64,000 nucleotides of DNA from Dyella sp. C11 (GCF_003121485.1 NZ_QAVX01000008.1:1-64000), one strand, 5' to 3'. Counted from the stretch's first letter, positions 1 through 9,616 are shown. Translations and numbers: made by a program. The notes: generated by a model from the letters alone, not told the origin.

Positions 1-54
1 CCGCAACCTGGCTCGCCTGCCGCGGGCTTCCGCCCTCCTGCCGGAGGCCGGGTC

Positions 55-239
55 ACTTTCTCTTGCTTGCCCAAGAGAAAGTAACCAAAGAGAAGGGCAC
101 CCCCACTTGGCGCTGCCTGGGCTACGCCCAGCCAGTCCGTGAGGGGCGGCCGGGCTTTTCGACCGGGCTCCTGCCCGGACGAAAAGTGCCTGACATCCAT
201 GTCAGGCACCCCTGCGGGGCCTGATCGTCCACCCCTCAC
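55..239. other. Structured intergenic repeat element with cloverleaf-like fold
   Basis: No credible coding frame. An 11-bp perfect hairpin lies at 55-65/72-82 (ACTTTCTCTTG arm). It is followed by a branched fold: an outer 8-bp stem 139-146/232-239 (GTGAGGGG with CCCCTCAC) enclosing three hairpins at 155-168/173-186 (one A:A mismatch), 187-194/201-208 and 209-212/216-219. From memory, similar sequence recurs between genes in xanthomonads, where short frames in it are often annotated as hypothetical proteins. I read it as a non-coding repeat or structured RNA/DNA element. It is not a tRNA, since it has no anticodon arm of the right geometry and no TPsiC loop. Confidence 0.55.
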
Positions 240-365
240 CGCCGCACAGGGGGCCCAAGATCAAGAGCGGAGCAGACGGCTCGTGCAGCTGCGCTGCACA
301 TCGCATTGCGGAGCGTTGGACGCGTCGGCCTTCTTCTCAGGTTGGCCACGCCCGCTTTTGACCTT

Positions 366-860
366 TGTGGGAGCGCACCCTGTGCGCGACAACCTGGCGA
401 CACGGTCACATTCCAGCGCCGGTCGCGCACAGGGTGCGCTCCTACAGAGGGATCGCGAGAGCGAAGGGGTTGGCGGCGGGCGATCACCGGCGCCTGTACG
501 ACGTGAGTGGATCAGCCACGCGTGCTTTCGATCTTTTGTAGGAGCGCACTTGTGCGCGACAACCCGCGACACGGTCACATCCAAGCGCCGGTCGCGCACA
601 AGATGCGCTCCTACAGAGGGGGCGCGAGCGCGAAGGGGTTGGCGGCGGGCGATCACCGGCGCCTGTACGACGTGAGTGGATCAGCCACGCGTGCTTTCGA
701 TCTTTTGTAGGAGCGCACTTGTGCGCGACAACCCGCGACATGGTCACATCCAGGCGCCGGTCGCGCACAAGTGCGCTCCTACAGAGGGATCGCGAGAGCG
801 AAGGGGCTGGCTGCGGGCGATCACCATCGCCTATACGACGTGAGCGACCAGGTCGCGGAT
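366..860. repeat. Three tandem ~170-bp units, each carrying a REPIN
   Basis: Three consecutive units begin near 366, 537 and 706. Each starts with a REP doublet (366-446, 537-615, 706-783) and continues with about 90 bp of near-identical spacer containing GGCGATCACC and CTGTACGACGTGAG. The first left arm is the GTGG/CACCCTG flavour; the others are the GTAG/CACTTG flavour. Base differences between units show the duplication is not brand new. Short frames across the array are products of the repeats, not genes. From 861 to 987 nothing is recognisable. Confidence 0.85.
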
Positions 861-987
861 TCGATGCAACCAAAGCCAACAACGACTGGAAACGGCGAGG
901 CCAGATTGCCCCCTCGCGACCGCAAAACTCGCAACGGCCAAAAACTTCTTCCCCGCGCGGAAGAGTGGCAAGCACAGAGCTAAAACA

Positions 988-1707
988 TCACCACTGCGTG
1001 CGCTGCGGCAACAACCCCTTCAACTCTGCATCCGTCAAATTCCGCCACTGCCCCGGCTTCAAATGCCCCAGCTTGACGTTCACCACACGCACGCGCCGCA
1101 ACTGCGTCACGCGATAGCCAAACTCCGCCGCCATCAAACGAATCTGACGATTCAGGCCCTGCGTAAGAATGATGGCGAAGCCGAACTTGGCGATCTTGCG
1201 CACCTTGCACGGCTTGGTCATTTGGCCGTGGATGCGCACGCCACGCGCCATGCCGCGAAGGAATTCTTCCGTCACGGCCTTGTTCACGGCCACCAGATAT
1301 TCCTTCTCGTGGTTGTTTTCCGTGCGCAGGATTTCGTTGACGATGTCACCGTTGCTGGTGAGCAGGATCAGGCCTTCGGAATCCTTGTCCAGGCGACCGA
1401 TGGGGAAAATGCGTTCCTGGTGGTCGACGAAGTCGACGATGTTGTCCTTGACGGTGCTGTCCGTGGTGCAGGTGATGCCCACGGGCTTGTTCAGTGCGAT
1501 ATAGACGGCGCGCTTGGCGGACGGCGTGGCGGCCAGGATGCGTGCCTTGACGATCTCGCCATCCACGCGCACTTCGTCGCCCTCCAGCGCCTTGGCGCCG
1601 GTGGTGACGACTTCACCGTTGATGGTGACGCGGCCGGCCAAAAGCATGTCGTCCGCCTCGCGACGGGAGCAGATGCCGGCTTCGCTGATGTATTTGTTGA
1701 CGCGCAT
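988..1707 (-). CDS. rluF: 23S rRNA pseudouridine synthase, RluF type
   Basis: The 239-residue product belongs to the RsuA/RluB/E/F family, which isomerises uridine to pseudouridine in rRNA; RluF acts on helix 74 of 23S rRNA (U2604 in E. coli). An S4 RNA-binding domain spans about residues 1-50, followed by the catalytic domain. The family motif GRLDKDSEG places the catalytic aspartate at D107, and LTQGLNRQIRLM near residue 185 is the second conserved block. The short basic C-terminus suits RluF better than RluB. A REPIN lies just upstream of its start. The family is certain; the exact target rests on overall resemblance. Confidence 0.88.
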   Translation of the reverse strand: MRVNKYISEAGICSRREADDMLLAGRVTINGEVVTTGAKALEGDEVRVDGEIVKARILAATPSAKRAVYIALNKPVGITCTTDSTVKDNIVDFVDHQERIFPIGRLDKDSEGLILLTSNGDIVNEILRTENNHEKEYLVAVNKAVTEEFLRGMARGVRIHGQMTKPCKVRKIAKFGFAIILTQGLNRQIRLMAAEFGYRVTQLRRVRVVNVKLGHLKPGQWRNLTDAELKGLLPQRTQW

Positions 1708-1723
1708 GGTTCGATGCTTTTCC

Positions 1724-1793
1724 TGCAGGAGCGCACTTGTGCGCGACCGGGGTGGTGCGATGTGCTTCGGTCGCGCACAAGTGCGCTCCTACA
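1724..1793. repeat. REPIN (REP doublet, GTAG/CACTTG flavour)
   Basis: Two inverted copies of the GAGCGCACTTGTGCGC palindrome, the right copy keeping the outward GTAG head (the left head reads GCAG), are separated by about 20 bp. The element sits between rluF and the ABC permease gene, which both read leftwards, 9 bp upstream of the permease stop codon in + strand terms. It would form a long hairpin and may end the permease transcript. Confidence 0.85.
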
Positions 1794-1801
1794 TCATTCA
1801 A

Positions 1802-2571
1802 TCAAGAGCGCATGCCCACGCCGCGCTTGAGCAGGTGCAGCGCCACGACCGTCAGGCCGACGACGAACACCAGCATCACCGCAAAGGCCACGCCAATCTG
1901 CACGTCGCTCACGCCGAGCACGCCGAAGCGGAACGCGTTCACCATGTACAGGATGGGGTTGACCAGCGAAATGCTGCGCCACGGTTCGCTCAGCAGGTCC
2001 ACCGAATAGAACACGCCGCCGAGGTAGGTGAGCGGGGTGAGCACGAAGGTGGGCACCAGCGCGATGTCGTCGAACTTCTTGGCGAACACCGCGTTGACGA
2101 AGCCGGCCAGCGAGAAGATCGTCGCGCCCAGCAACACCGAGAGGAAGGTGATGATGGGGTGTGCCACGTGCAGGTCGGTGAAGAACAGCGCGATGAGCAA
2201 CACCAGCGCGCCCACCACGATGCCGCGCGTCACCGCGCCGGTAACGTACCCCAGCAGCATCACCCAGTTGGGCATCGGCGACACCAGCATTTCTTCCACG
2301 GCACGGCTGAACTTGGCGCCGAAGAACGAGCTGGAAATGTTGCCGTAGCTGTTGGTGATGATGCTCATCATCACCAGGCCGGGCACGATGTACTGCATGT
2401 ACGTGAAGCCATGCATCACGCCGATGCGACTGCCGATGAGCTTGCCGAAGATGACGAAGTACAGCGTCATCGTGATGGCGGGCGGAATCAGCGTCTGCGT
2501 CCAGATGCGCATGATGCGCACGATTTCGCGACGGACGATGGTGTTCAGTGCAACGAGGTTGCCTGCGGCGT

Positions 2572-2575
<4 letters not shown>
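1802..2575 (-). CDS. ABC-2 type transporter permease (YadH-like)
   Basis: A 257-residue membrane protein of the ABC-2 exporter family with about six hydrophobic segments, for example around residues 33-50, 60-80, 110-135, 140-160, 170-190 and 225-248. The sequence near residue 100 (FSRAVEEMLVSPMPNW) matches the conserved ABC-2 cytoplasmic loop. It overlaps the stop of the upstream ATPase gene by four bases (ATGA), so the two are translationally coupled and form one exporter. The substrate cannot be told; E. coli YadGH is the closest named analogue. It would function as a dimer in the inner membrane. Confidence 0.85.
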
Positions 2576-3525
<950 letters not shown>

Positions 3526-3552
3526 GGGCTGCACCGAAGGGGCCAGCCTTCT

Positions 3553-3558
3553 ATTATA
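3553..3558 (-). promoter_or_regulatory. Candidate -10 hexamer of the ABC exporter operon
   Basis: A perfect TATAAT on the minus strand in the short divergent gap between the exporter operon and the reductase gene. No convincing -35 is seen at 16-18 bp. The predicted transcript would have a leader of only about 20 bases. Read on the plus strand the same bases give TATTAT, so it could also serve the reductase gene. Confidence 0.4.
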
Positions 3559-3619
3559 CGTGGCTTGCCCGGGCCGACCCGCCCCGGCTCACGACCTCAC
3601 TGTTTCCCCCGGAAGACCC

Positions 3620-4363
3620 ATGGCCGACCATTTCCAGCTCCGTCTCGTCGACAGCACCATGCTGGCGCCCACCGTGCGACACATGGCGTTCGAGCGCGCG
3701 GATGGCCAGCCGCTGGCCTTCACGCCGGGGCAGTTCCTGCAGATCCACTTCCACTACGACGACGGCACGGCCACCAAGCGCAGCTATTCCGTGGGCACCG
3801 TGGGTGATGGTTCCTCGCCCGTGCAGCGCATCGAAATCGCGGTGAGCTACGTGGAAGGCGGTGCCGCCACCAAGTTGCTGGGCGAGCTGCCGGTTGGCGG
3901 CGAAATCAACGCCAGCGGCCCGTACGGTCGTTTCTGCCTGCAGCCGGGCGATACCAACGCGCGCTACCTGCTGCTGGCCACCGGCACCGGCGTCACGCCC
4001 TATCGCGCCATGCTTCCGCAGATCGCCGAACTGGTGAAGAACGGCCGCGAAGTGGTGCTGCTGTACGGCGCGCGCAACGAGACCGAGCTGCTCTACGGCG
4101 AGGAATTCGAGGCGTTCGCCCAGGCCAACCCGGGCTTCACCTTCCATGGTTGCCTGAGTCGCCAGCCGCGCGACGTGCCGCGCCCCAATGACCGCCAGGG
4201 CCACGTGCAGAACGTGCTGGCGGAACTGGCGCCCAGCGCCGACCGCGACATCGCGTACCTGTGCGGCAACCCCAACATGGTCGACGCCGCCTTTGCCGCG
4301 CTCAAGGACTTCGGCCTGCCGGTGATGCATATCCGTCGCGAGAAATACATTTCCTCACGCTGA
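3620..4363 (+). CDS. FAD-dependent ferredoxin-NADP+ reductase family protein
   Basis: A 247-residue flavoprotein of the ferredoxin-NADP+ reductase superfamily. An FAD-binding beta-barrel carries RSYSVG (the R-x-Y-S/T motif) near residue 55, followed by GPYGRF. The NADP-binding half carries ATGTGVTPYRAML near residue 120 and CGNP near residue 220. The C-terminus ends REKYISSR, like bacterial Fpr enzymes. It lacks its own iron-sulfur domain, so it would shuttle electrons between NADPH and a separate ferredoxin or flavodoxin. The ATG at 3620 aligns with family N-termini; the frame is open further upstream, into the exporter gene. Confidence 0.85.
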   Translation: MADHFQLRLVDSTMLAPTVRHMAFERADGQPLAFTPGQFLQIHFHYDDGTATKRSYSVGTVGDGSSPVQRIEIAVSYVEGGAATKLLGELPVGGEINASGPYGRFCLQPGDTNARYLLLATGTGVTPYRAMLPQIAELVKNGREVVLLYGARNETELLYGEEFEAFAQANPGFTFHGCLSRQPRDVPRPNDRQGHVQNVLAELAPSADRDIAYLCGNPNMVDAAFAALKDFGLPVMHIRREKYISSR

Positions 4364-4402
4364 CGTTCGCAATGGCCTCTAAGCCGTTGCTCGATAAAGC
4401 GC

Positions 4403-4429
4403 TCAAGTTCCGCTGAGACCGGCCGCTAA
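4403..4429 (+). promoter_or_regulatory. Candidate sigma-28 (FliA) promoter
   Basis: TCAAGTTC at 4403-4410, exactly 11 bp, then GCCGCTAA at 4422-4429. The enterobacterial FliA consensus is TAAAGTTT-N11-GCCGATAA, so the match is 6/8 and 7/8 with ideal spacing. It would start a transcript near 4437 with a leader of about 190 bases before the gene at 4627. No flagellar genes are visible in this window. Confidence 0.55.
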
Positions 4430-4588
4430 CGGGATCAGCCCGGCGACGCCCTTCGCCACTTCCCAATCCGTAGTTCTACGGGACGCTTTCCTGACGCCCG
4501 CCAAAAACGTGACGCAGTTCACGCTGCCGACACCTGCCCGGGATTCCGATATCAAGGCTCGGGGACCCACGCCGATAGCTCCCGTTAG

Positions 4589-4612
4589 GCACCCCTGCTT
4601 CCCGCAGGGTGC
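4589..4612 (+). promoter_or_regulatory. Hairpin directly before the Shine-Dalgarno of the 4627 gene
   Basis: GCACCCCTGC and GCAGGGTGC form a nine-pair stem with one bulged C and a five-base loop. It ends one base before the purine-rich ribosome site GGGAAGGGG that serves the ATG at 4627. It could affect ribosome access; no known riboswitch class is recognised. Confidence 0.4.
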
Positions 4613-4626
4613 GGGAAGGGGCGTTT

Positions 4627-4944
4627 ATGAAGGGTTGGAATCGCAAGACCTGGATGGGTTGCGTTGTCGCCTTGGCGCTGGGTGTGCCGTTGGCGCATGC
4701 CGAAGGCGGAACGATCATGTTTTCAGGCGCAGTCGTCACGCCCACCTGTTCTTTCGGAACGGGCGATGTCAATACCGGTGGGGAGTGCGGTGCCTCTGCG
4801 AGTGCATCGTCCCATGCCCAACTATATCGACAGGACAGCGTTGCACTTGAGAATGCGCTAAATACGCATGACCGCCTGCTCAATTACTTCGCGGGTTACG
4901 CGCACGAAAACGGGCAGCAGCTGCTTACCCGCACCTACGAGTGA
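4627..4944 (+). CDS. Small secreted pilin-like protein of unknown role
   Basis: A 105-residue protein with a clear Sec signal peptide (cleavage after LAHA near residue 24). The mature N-terminus, GGTIMFSGAVVTPTC, resembles the first strand and first cysteine of type 1 fimbrial subunits, and a second cysteine follows 15 residues later. The remaining 55 residues do not look like a pilin fold and lack the C-terminal SYQ seen in the neighbouring subunits. It points towards the fimbrial operon and ends six bases from the adhesin stop. GGGAAGGGG before ATG 4627 decides the start. It may be a fimbrial accessory or regulator, or a decayed subunit. Confidence 0.7.
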   Translation: MKGWNRKTWMGCVVALALGVPLAHAEGGTIMFSGAVVTPTCSFGTGDVNTGGECGASASASSHAQLYRQDSVALENALNTHDRLLNYFAGYAHENGQQLLTRTYE

Positions 4945-4950
4945 TCCTGT

Positions 4951-6129
4951 TCACTGGTACGACAGCGTAAAGGTGGCTGTGCCCTTCACCAGGCCGGCCG
5001 CGACCGGTGTGGTGATGACGTAGTACTGCGCGTAGTACGGAATGGACATCGCACTGGTGGCGGTTCCCAGCGACTGCACTGCGCCGAACGTCACCGCATT
5101 GCTCTGCGCCGTGCCGTTGTAGAGCACCTGGATGCCGATATTGGTGGCGTAACCAGAGCCGGTCGTATTGGTGATGACGCCAGTCGTCGTGCCCTGGGTT
5201 GCCGTGTTGAGCGTGATCGACACTTTCGCGCCGCTCTGGCAGGTGAGGTTGATGAAGAACGGCGTCAATCCCTCGGTCGTGCCAGCGCTGGTCAGCTGCT
5301 TGGTGCTCACCGTGGGCAGCGTGACGGTTTGATTCGTGGAGTCGGTATTGACCGTGCACGAAGGCGCGCTGATCGTGGTGCCGCCAGCCAGTGAAAGCGT
5401 CGCACCGCTGATCTGCGTGCTGCTGGAATTCTGATCACCGCCCGCGATGTACCACCAGAAGGGCATCAAGGTAATGCCGCTCACCGTGCCGGAGGTGACT
5501 TTGGTCGGATCGGTGACAATCAGCTGTGCCGTGTATGTCTGTGCCGTGGCCGAACCGGTGAAGCACGCGCCAGGGTTTGTCGTGCTGCAACTGCTCGATA
5601 TGGAGCCGGAGTTGGTGACGCTGGTCACCGCATAACCGGCGACGCCATTCGGGCCCTCACGACTGCGATCACCCAGCGTGGCATCGCTGTAGCTCGTGGC
5701 CTGGGTCGGGCTGGCGGTCACCAGCAAAGCCAGGCCGGGATTGCCGGCAAGCGCGAAGGTGATGCCAGGGCCGCCGGGAACGTTGGTGGAATCAAGCGTG
5801 GCCAGTGTCTGGCCAGCCTGGATCGTCGCCGTGCGGTCGGCCGTGCTGATCGTGCCGTTGGACTTGCCGTTGGATGTCACCGGCAGGTTGCTGCAGGTGA
5901 AGTTGATGCTCGCCGTGCCCGGCGTGCCGAGCAGCTGGCCTTTGCTCATGGTGCTGGGCAGCGTCACGTTGGGCAGCGAGATCACCGCTGCGCCGGTCGA
6001 TGTGCAGGTCGCGGCCGGCAGCGTGCGCGTCGCCTGGCTGTGCGCGACAGGCGTAACGGCGAGCGAAGCCAGGCCCAGGACGGCGCAGGCAAGCCAGGAC
6101 GTGGCGCAGCGAAAACGTGACAACGTCAT
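4951..6129 (-). CDS. Fimbrial tip/adhesin-type subunit, two-domain
   Basis: A 392-residue secreted protein with a signal peptide (VTPVAHS, about residue 31). It has an N-terminal lectin- or adhesin-like half and a C-terminal pilin domain beginning near ISAPSCTVN and ending in the beta-strand ATFTLSYQ, the chaperone-donated strand region of type 1 pilins. Four cysteine pairs are likely. The ATG at 6129 overlaps the usher stop by four bases (ATGA), which fixes the start; a longer frame upstream is not needed. Being last in the operon and two-domain, it is probably the tip adhesin. The receptor is unknown. Confidence 0.8.
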   Translation of the reverse strand: MTLSRFRCATSWLACAVLGLASLAVTPVAHSQATRTLPAATCTSTGAAVISLPNVTLPSTMSKGQLLGTPGTASINFTCSNLPVTSNGKSNGTISTADRTATIQAGQTLATLDSTNVPGGPGITFALAGNPGLALLVTASPTQATSYSDATLGDRSREGPNGVAGYAVTSVTNSGSISSSCSTTNPGACFTGSATAQTYTAQLIVTDPTKVTSGTVSGITLMPFWWYIAGGDQNSSSTQISGATLSLAGGTTISAPSCTVNTDSTNQTVTLPTVSTKQLTSAGTTEGLTPFFINLTCQSGAKVSITLNTATQGTTTGVITNTTGSGYATNIGIQVLYNGTAQSNAVTFGAVQSLGTATSAMSIPYYAQYYVITTPVAAGLVKGTATFTLSYQ

Positions 6130-8876
6130 GGGGCGTTCCTGGTGGCTTCGGAGAGCGACGCGCCGCGGGGCGTGCACGTGGCCGGGATTTCCTGATACGA
6201 CTTGGCGTCCTTGGCGGTGAGGCCAATGTTGTACGAGAACGAGCAGGCGTGCTCGCTGCCATCCTCATCATGCCACTGCGCGGTGAGCATGCCGGCCGTG
6301 TTCACGCCACGTGCGAGGATCTGGCCGCCCTGGCCGACCAGGCCGAGGGTCACGCCGGCCTCATTCACCACTTCCGCACCGAACGGAAGCGACGCGCCGC
6401 CCGACTGGCGCACGCGGAAGATCACCGTGCGGCCGTTCTGCGTCTTGAACTTCACCAGCACGACGGAACCGGCGTAGGGCGCCACCTGCGCGCTGGTGGC
6501 ATCAAGCTGCACGTCCAGCGGCAGACCCTTCGGGTCGATCTGGATGGTGTTGAGCGAGTAAGGCGTGAGGTAAGGCACCAGCCCGTACCCGGCACTGTTG
6601 ATCTTGGAGTTGTTGGCGTTGAGCAGGCGTGCACCGGCGGCGTTCGGCGCTTCCACGATGGCCACGGTGTCGCCCATCGGCTGGCCAAACACCACGCCGC
6701 CGCTGTGCACCACCAACGAGCCGTTCACGCCAACCGAGGCCTGCGAATAGCCGTTGCCGGAGCCGACGCTGGCATTGAACACAGCGAACGGACTGCGATA
6801 GGAAGCGTTGGCCGAACCGGAGCTGCCGGCGTCTTCGCCATGCGAAGCAGACACGCCGTAGCTGAACTGGTTGGCATCGCCCAGCGAACCGTTGAGCAGC
6901 GCCTGTTCCTGCGAGCCGCTGATGGCGTCGTGATTCATGTTCAACATCAGCGTCGGTGCGTGAGCGCTGGTGCCGAGCGGAATATTGACGTTGACGAAGT
7001 AACCGTTCGAATAACGGCCCAGCACGTCGCGCGTACGCGTAGCGTTGATGCCGTAGCTGATGTGGTGGAAGCTGTTGCTGTAGCCCGCCTGGAATTGCGT
7101 GTCGGTGCCCGAACGGTTCCAGTAATCGTTGGCCGAGCCGCTGACGAACAGCGTGCCGCCATTGCTGCCCAGCGGCTGGCTCAAGGTCAGGTCGAAGCGG
7201 TTGCGCTGGCGCTGCAGCGTGTTGTCGCTGAGGCCGTCGTTGAGCGTGGTGCCCGTCAACGCCGCCTGTTGTGCCGGCGTGAGCAGCGCAGTGACCGGCA
7301 CGCCGTCGATGGTGGGCGCCGTGGGTGCCACGTAGTTGAAGGCGTTGAGCCCGCGCATCGCGTAGTCGCGCGCGGTGGCCGCGTCCGTAAGGCTCAGGTA
7401 GCCGCTGGTGGAGTAGCGATAGGCAGCGACGGACAGCGAGGTACGCGTGTCGGTGACGATCTTGCTGTAGCTCACGCGCAGGCTTTCACCCGAATGCGAG
7501 GACTGGTTGGGAATTTCCGCGTGCGACGCGGTCAGGTCCAAGCCGATGGCGCCAAAGCGCGTGTTGAACGCCGCACCCACCAGCGCCGCGCCGTAACCCT
7601 GCGAAGCAACCACGCCAGCGTAGCCGGTGAGCAGATTGTTGATGCCGTGCTGCAACGTGCCCTGCACGACGTCCGGCTGATGCTCAAGGCCGGTATTGCG
7701 CAGCTGGCCCGCCACGATGCTGTAGCGCGTTACGCCCGGGCGCAGCAGCTGGGCAATGGAGGCATACGGCACGGTGAATGTGCGCACGCGGCCATCGGCC
7801 TCCGTCACCACCACATCCAGATTGCCGCCGTAACCCGTCGGATAGAGGTCGGAAATGGAGAACGGGCCCGGTGCCACCGTGGTCTGGTAGATCTGCACGC
7901 CGTTCTGGCGCACGGTAACGAGTGCATTGGTTTCGGCGATGCCACGAACCACCGGCGCATAACCGCGCAGCGAATCGGGCAGCATGCGGTCGTCAGTAGC
8001 CAGCTGCACACCGCGGATGCCGTAGGTGTCGAACACCTGGCCGTCAGTGAAGCTGTCGCCCACGGTCAACACGGCGCGCAGGCCGGGCAGATCGCGCTGC
8101 ACGTACGTGCGGATGTTGTCCCAGTGCGTATGCGAGGACGAGCTGCCCGAAGCCGATTGCCACGTCACCGTGGAATCCTGGCGGAACTGCCACAGGCCCA
8201 CGTTGAAACCGGCGTGCAGGCCAAGGTACGAGGGGGTCAGGCTGTTGCCGCCGCTGGTGGAGCGGTAGCCGGTGAAGTTGTAGTTGAGCAGGCCCGCGGC
8301 AACACCCGGATCCCAGCTCTCCGGGTCCACATAACCGCGCGCCGTCTGGTCGATATAAGCCTGCGGCACGCTCACATCCACGCGCAGGCGGGACATGTCG
8401 ACCGACATGGTGGCGTCCTTGATGACGCTGCCGATATCCGTGCAGCCGGACGCGTCGGCAAGCTGGGACTGCACCTCGGAAGATTTCTTGAGGTGCAGTC
8501 CCAGCTTGTCGTACAGCTCGGCGTCCAGACACGGCACGGCGTTCGCATTCGGATTCGGTGCGGCGAAGCGCATGTCGCGACGACCGATCCAGGACTGGTT
8601 GAGGTAGACGTCCACGTTGTACATGCCCGGCATCACCACGTTGCCGCGCTCGAAGCGCGACAGGTCCGAGGTGTTGTTGCCGGCGCCCGACAGCAGGTTG
8701 CGATCGAAGCTCGCATCGATGGCTGACGCGCTGGCATCGGCCGTGGCCGGGCTGGCCGCCGCTGCATGTGTCACATGCGGAACGGCCAGTGCCGAGGCAA
8801 TGCCGGCCGCCAGCAACAGCGGGCGCAAGGCGCTCCCCCGGTCGGCACGGCTGCGATGGCGCAGCGCTTGCGTCAC
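6126..8876 (-). CDS. Fimbrial outer-membrane usher (FimD/PapC family)
   Basis: A 916-residue usher that assembles and secretes the fimbria. After the signal peptide come the periplasmic N-domain (FDRNLLSGAGNNTSDLSRFE, about residues 55-75, the usher hallmark), the 24-strand barrel with its plug, and C-terminal beta-sandwich domains containing TDAKGLPL-like and FGAEV-type usher motifs near residues 800-870. The length is typical for the family. It overlaps the chaperone stop and the adhesin start by four bases each, so chaperone, usher and adhesin are translationally coupled. Confidence 0.93.
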   Translation of the reverse strand: MTQALRHRSRADRGSALRPLLLAAGIASALAVPHVTHAAAASPATADASASAIDASFDRNLLSGAGNNTSDLSRFERGNVVMPGMYNVDVYLNQSWIGRRDMRFAAPNPNANAVPCLDAELYDKLGLHLKKSSEVQSQLADASGCTDIGSVIKDATMSVDMSRLRVDVSVPQAYIDQTARGYVDPESWDPGVAAGLLNYNFTGYRSTSGGNSLTPSYLGLHAGFNVGLWQFRQDSTVTWQSASGSSSSHTHWDNIRTYVQRDLPGLRAVLTVGDSFTDGQVFDTYGIRGVQLATDDRMLPDSLRGYAPVVRGIAETNALVTVRQNGVQIYQTTVAPGPFSISDLYPTGYGGNLDVVVTEADGRVRTFTVPYASIAQLLRPGVTRYSIVAGQLRNTGLEHQPDVVQGTLQHGINNLLTGYAGVVASQGYGAALVGAAFNTRFGAIGLDLTASHAEIPNQSSHSGESLRVSYSKIVTDTRTSLSVAAYRYSTSGYLSLTDAATARDYAMRGLNAFNYVAPTAPTIDGVPVTALLTPAQQAALTGTTLNDGLSDNTLQRQRNRFDLTLSQPLGSNGGTLFVSGSANDYWNRSGTDTQFQAGYSNSFHHISYGINATRTRDVLGRYSNGYFVNVNIPLGTSAHAPTLMLNMNHDAISGSQEQALLNGSLGDANQFSYGVSASHGEDAGSSGSANASYRSPFAVFNASVGSGNGYSQASVGVNGSLVVHSGGVVFGQPMGDTVAIVEAPNAAGARLLNANNSKINSAGYGLVPYLTPYSLNTIQIDPKGLPLDVQLDATSAQVAPYAGSVVLVKFKTQNGRTVIFRVRQSGGASLPFGAEVVNEAGVTLGLVGQGGQILARGVNTAGMLTAQWHDEDGSEHACSFSYNIGLTAKDAKSYQEIPATCTPRGASLSEATRNAP

Positions 8877-9616
8877 GGCGACACGCTGCTCTTGGTGGTG
8901 CCGGTCGAGCCGTAATCGTTGATGGTGTCAAAGCTCACCACGGCGTTCGACGCCGGGGCGGCGGTCATGCCGGGCACGCTTACATGCAGGTCGCCCATCG
9001 GGTCGACCATGCCCACTTTGTCAGTGGTCAGCGACTTGCCGCCGGCCTGGACCGTCAGCGTGGTGATGGTGATATGGAACGGCGAAGGGTTGTGCGCCAC
9101 CAGGGCGTAATCACCACCTTCCTTCACCACTTTCCAGGTCAGCTGCGCGGGCGCCTTGGTCGCATCACCCTGCAGGGTTGCCGGGCGATAGAACAGCTTC
9201 AGGCGCGAACGGAAAGCGAACTGCACCAGGTTCTTGCCGGTCAGTTCGGGAGAATTGGGCTTGGGCGGCACTTCCAGCACGTTGAGCCAGAACACCGACT
9301 CACGGTCCTGCGGCAGCTGATTCGCCGTGGCGAGGATGCGCAGGCTCTGCTCTTTGTGCGGTTCCATGCGAAACAGCGGCGGCGTCACCACGAACGGGGT
9401 GTTGGCCGTGTCGGGCGTGGACTTTTCATCGCCCGCATCCACCCACGCTTCAATCAGCGCAGGGGCGTTGTTGTCATTGGTCAGGCGTACCGTGACCTCC
9501 CCGTCCTTGGCCTGATAAACCACGCGCGTGCCGCCAACGATGACGTTGGCAAGAGCCGGCGTTGCGATGCAAAGGGAGATCAGCACCGCCAGGGCGGCGC
9601 GAAACGGGGTCTGCAT
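8873..9616 (-). CDS. Periplasmic fimbrial chaperone (PapD family)
   Basis: A 247-residue PapD-like chaperone with a signal peptide ending ATPALA near residue 24. The G1-strand block NVLEVPPKP and the RLKLFYRP motif carry the conserved lysine used with an N-terminal arginine to anchor subunit C-termini. It stabilises pilins by donor-strand complementation and hands them to the usher. The ATG at 9616 starts directly at the signal peptide and has AAGG upstream; a longer frame exists but would put basic linker residues before the signal. A strong hairpin separates it from the pilin gene. Confidence 0.92.
   Translation of the reverse strand: MQTPFRAALAVLISLCIATPALANVIVGGTRVVYQAKDGEVTVRLTNDNNAPALIEAWVDAGDEKSTPDTANTPFVVTPPLFRMEPHKEQSLRILATANQLPQDRESVFWLNVLEVPPKPNSPELTGKNLVQFAFRSRLKLFYRPATLQGDATKAPAQLTWKVVKEGGDYALVAHNPSPFHITITTLTVQAGGKSLTTDKVGMVDPMGDLHVSVPGMTAAPASNAVVSFDTINDYGSTGTTKSSVSP

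Noticed and set aside
139-239. Cloverleaf fold as a tRNA gene
   Set aside because: Arm lengths and loops do not match tRNA; the outer stem is 8 bp of G-rich sequence, no D/TPsiC motifs and no anticodon loop.
366-860. Possible CRISPR array in the repeated region
   Set aside because: Units are about 170 bp with near-identical spacers and internal palindromes; no short direct repeats with unique spacers and no cas genes.
4403-4626. c-di-GMP riboswitch in the leader of the pilin-like gene
   Set aside because: The conserved GEMM core bases and tetraloop receptor arrangement are absent.
6117-8726. Long open frame antisense to the usher gene
   Set aside because: Its product is Arg/His/Val-rich and shows no domain; it is a by-product of high GC in the usher coding strand. 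Similar long antisense frames over the M49, DinG, SMC and kleisin genes were rejected for the same reason.
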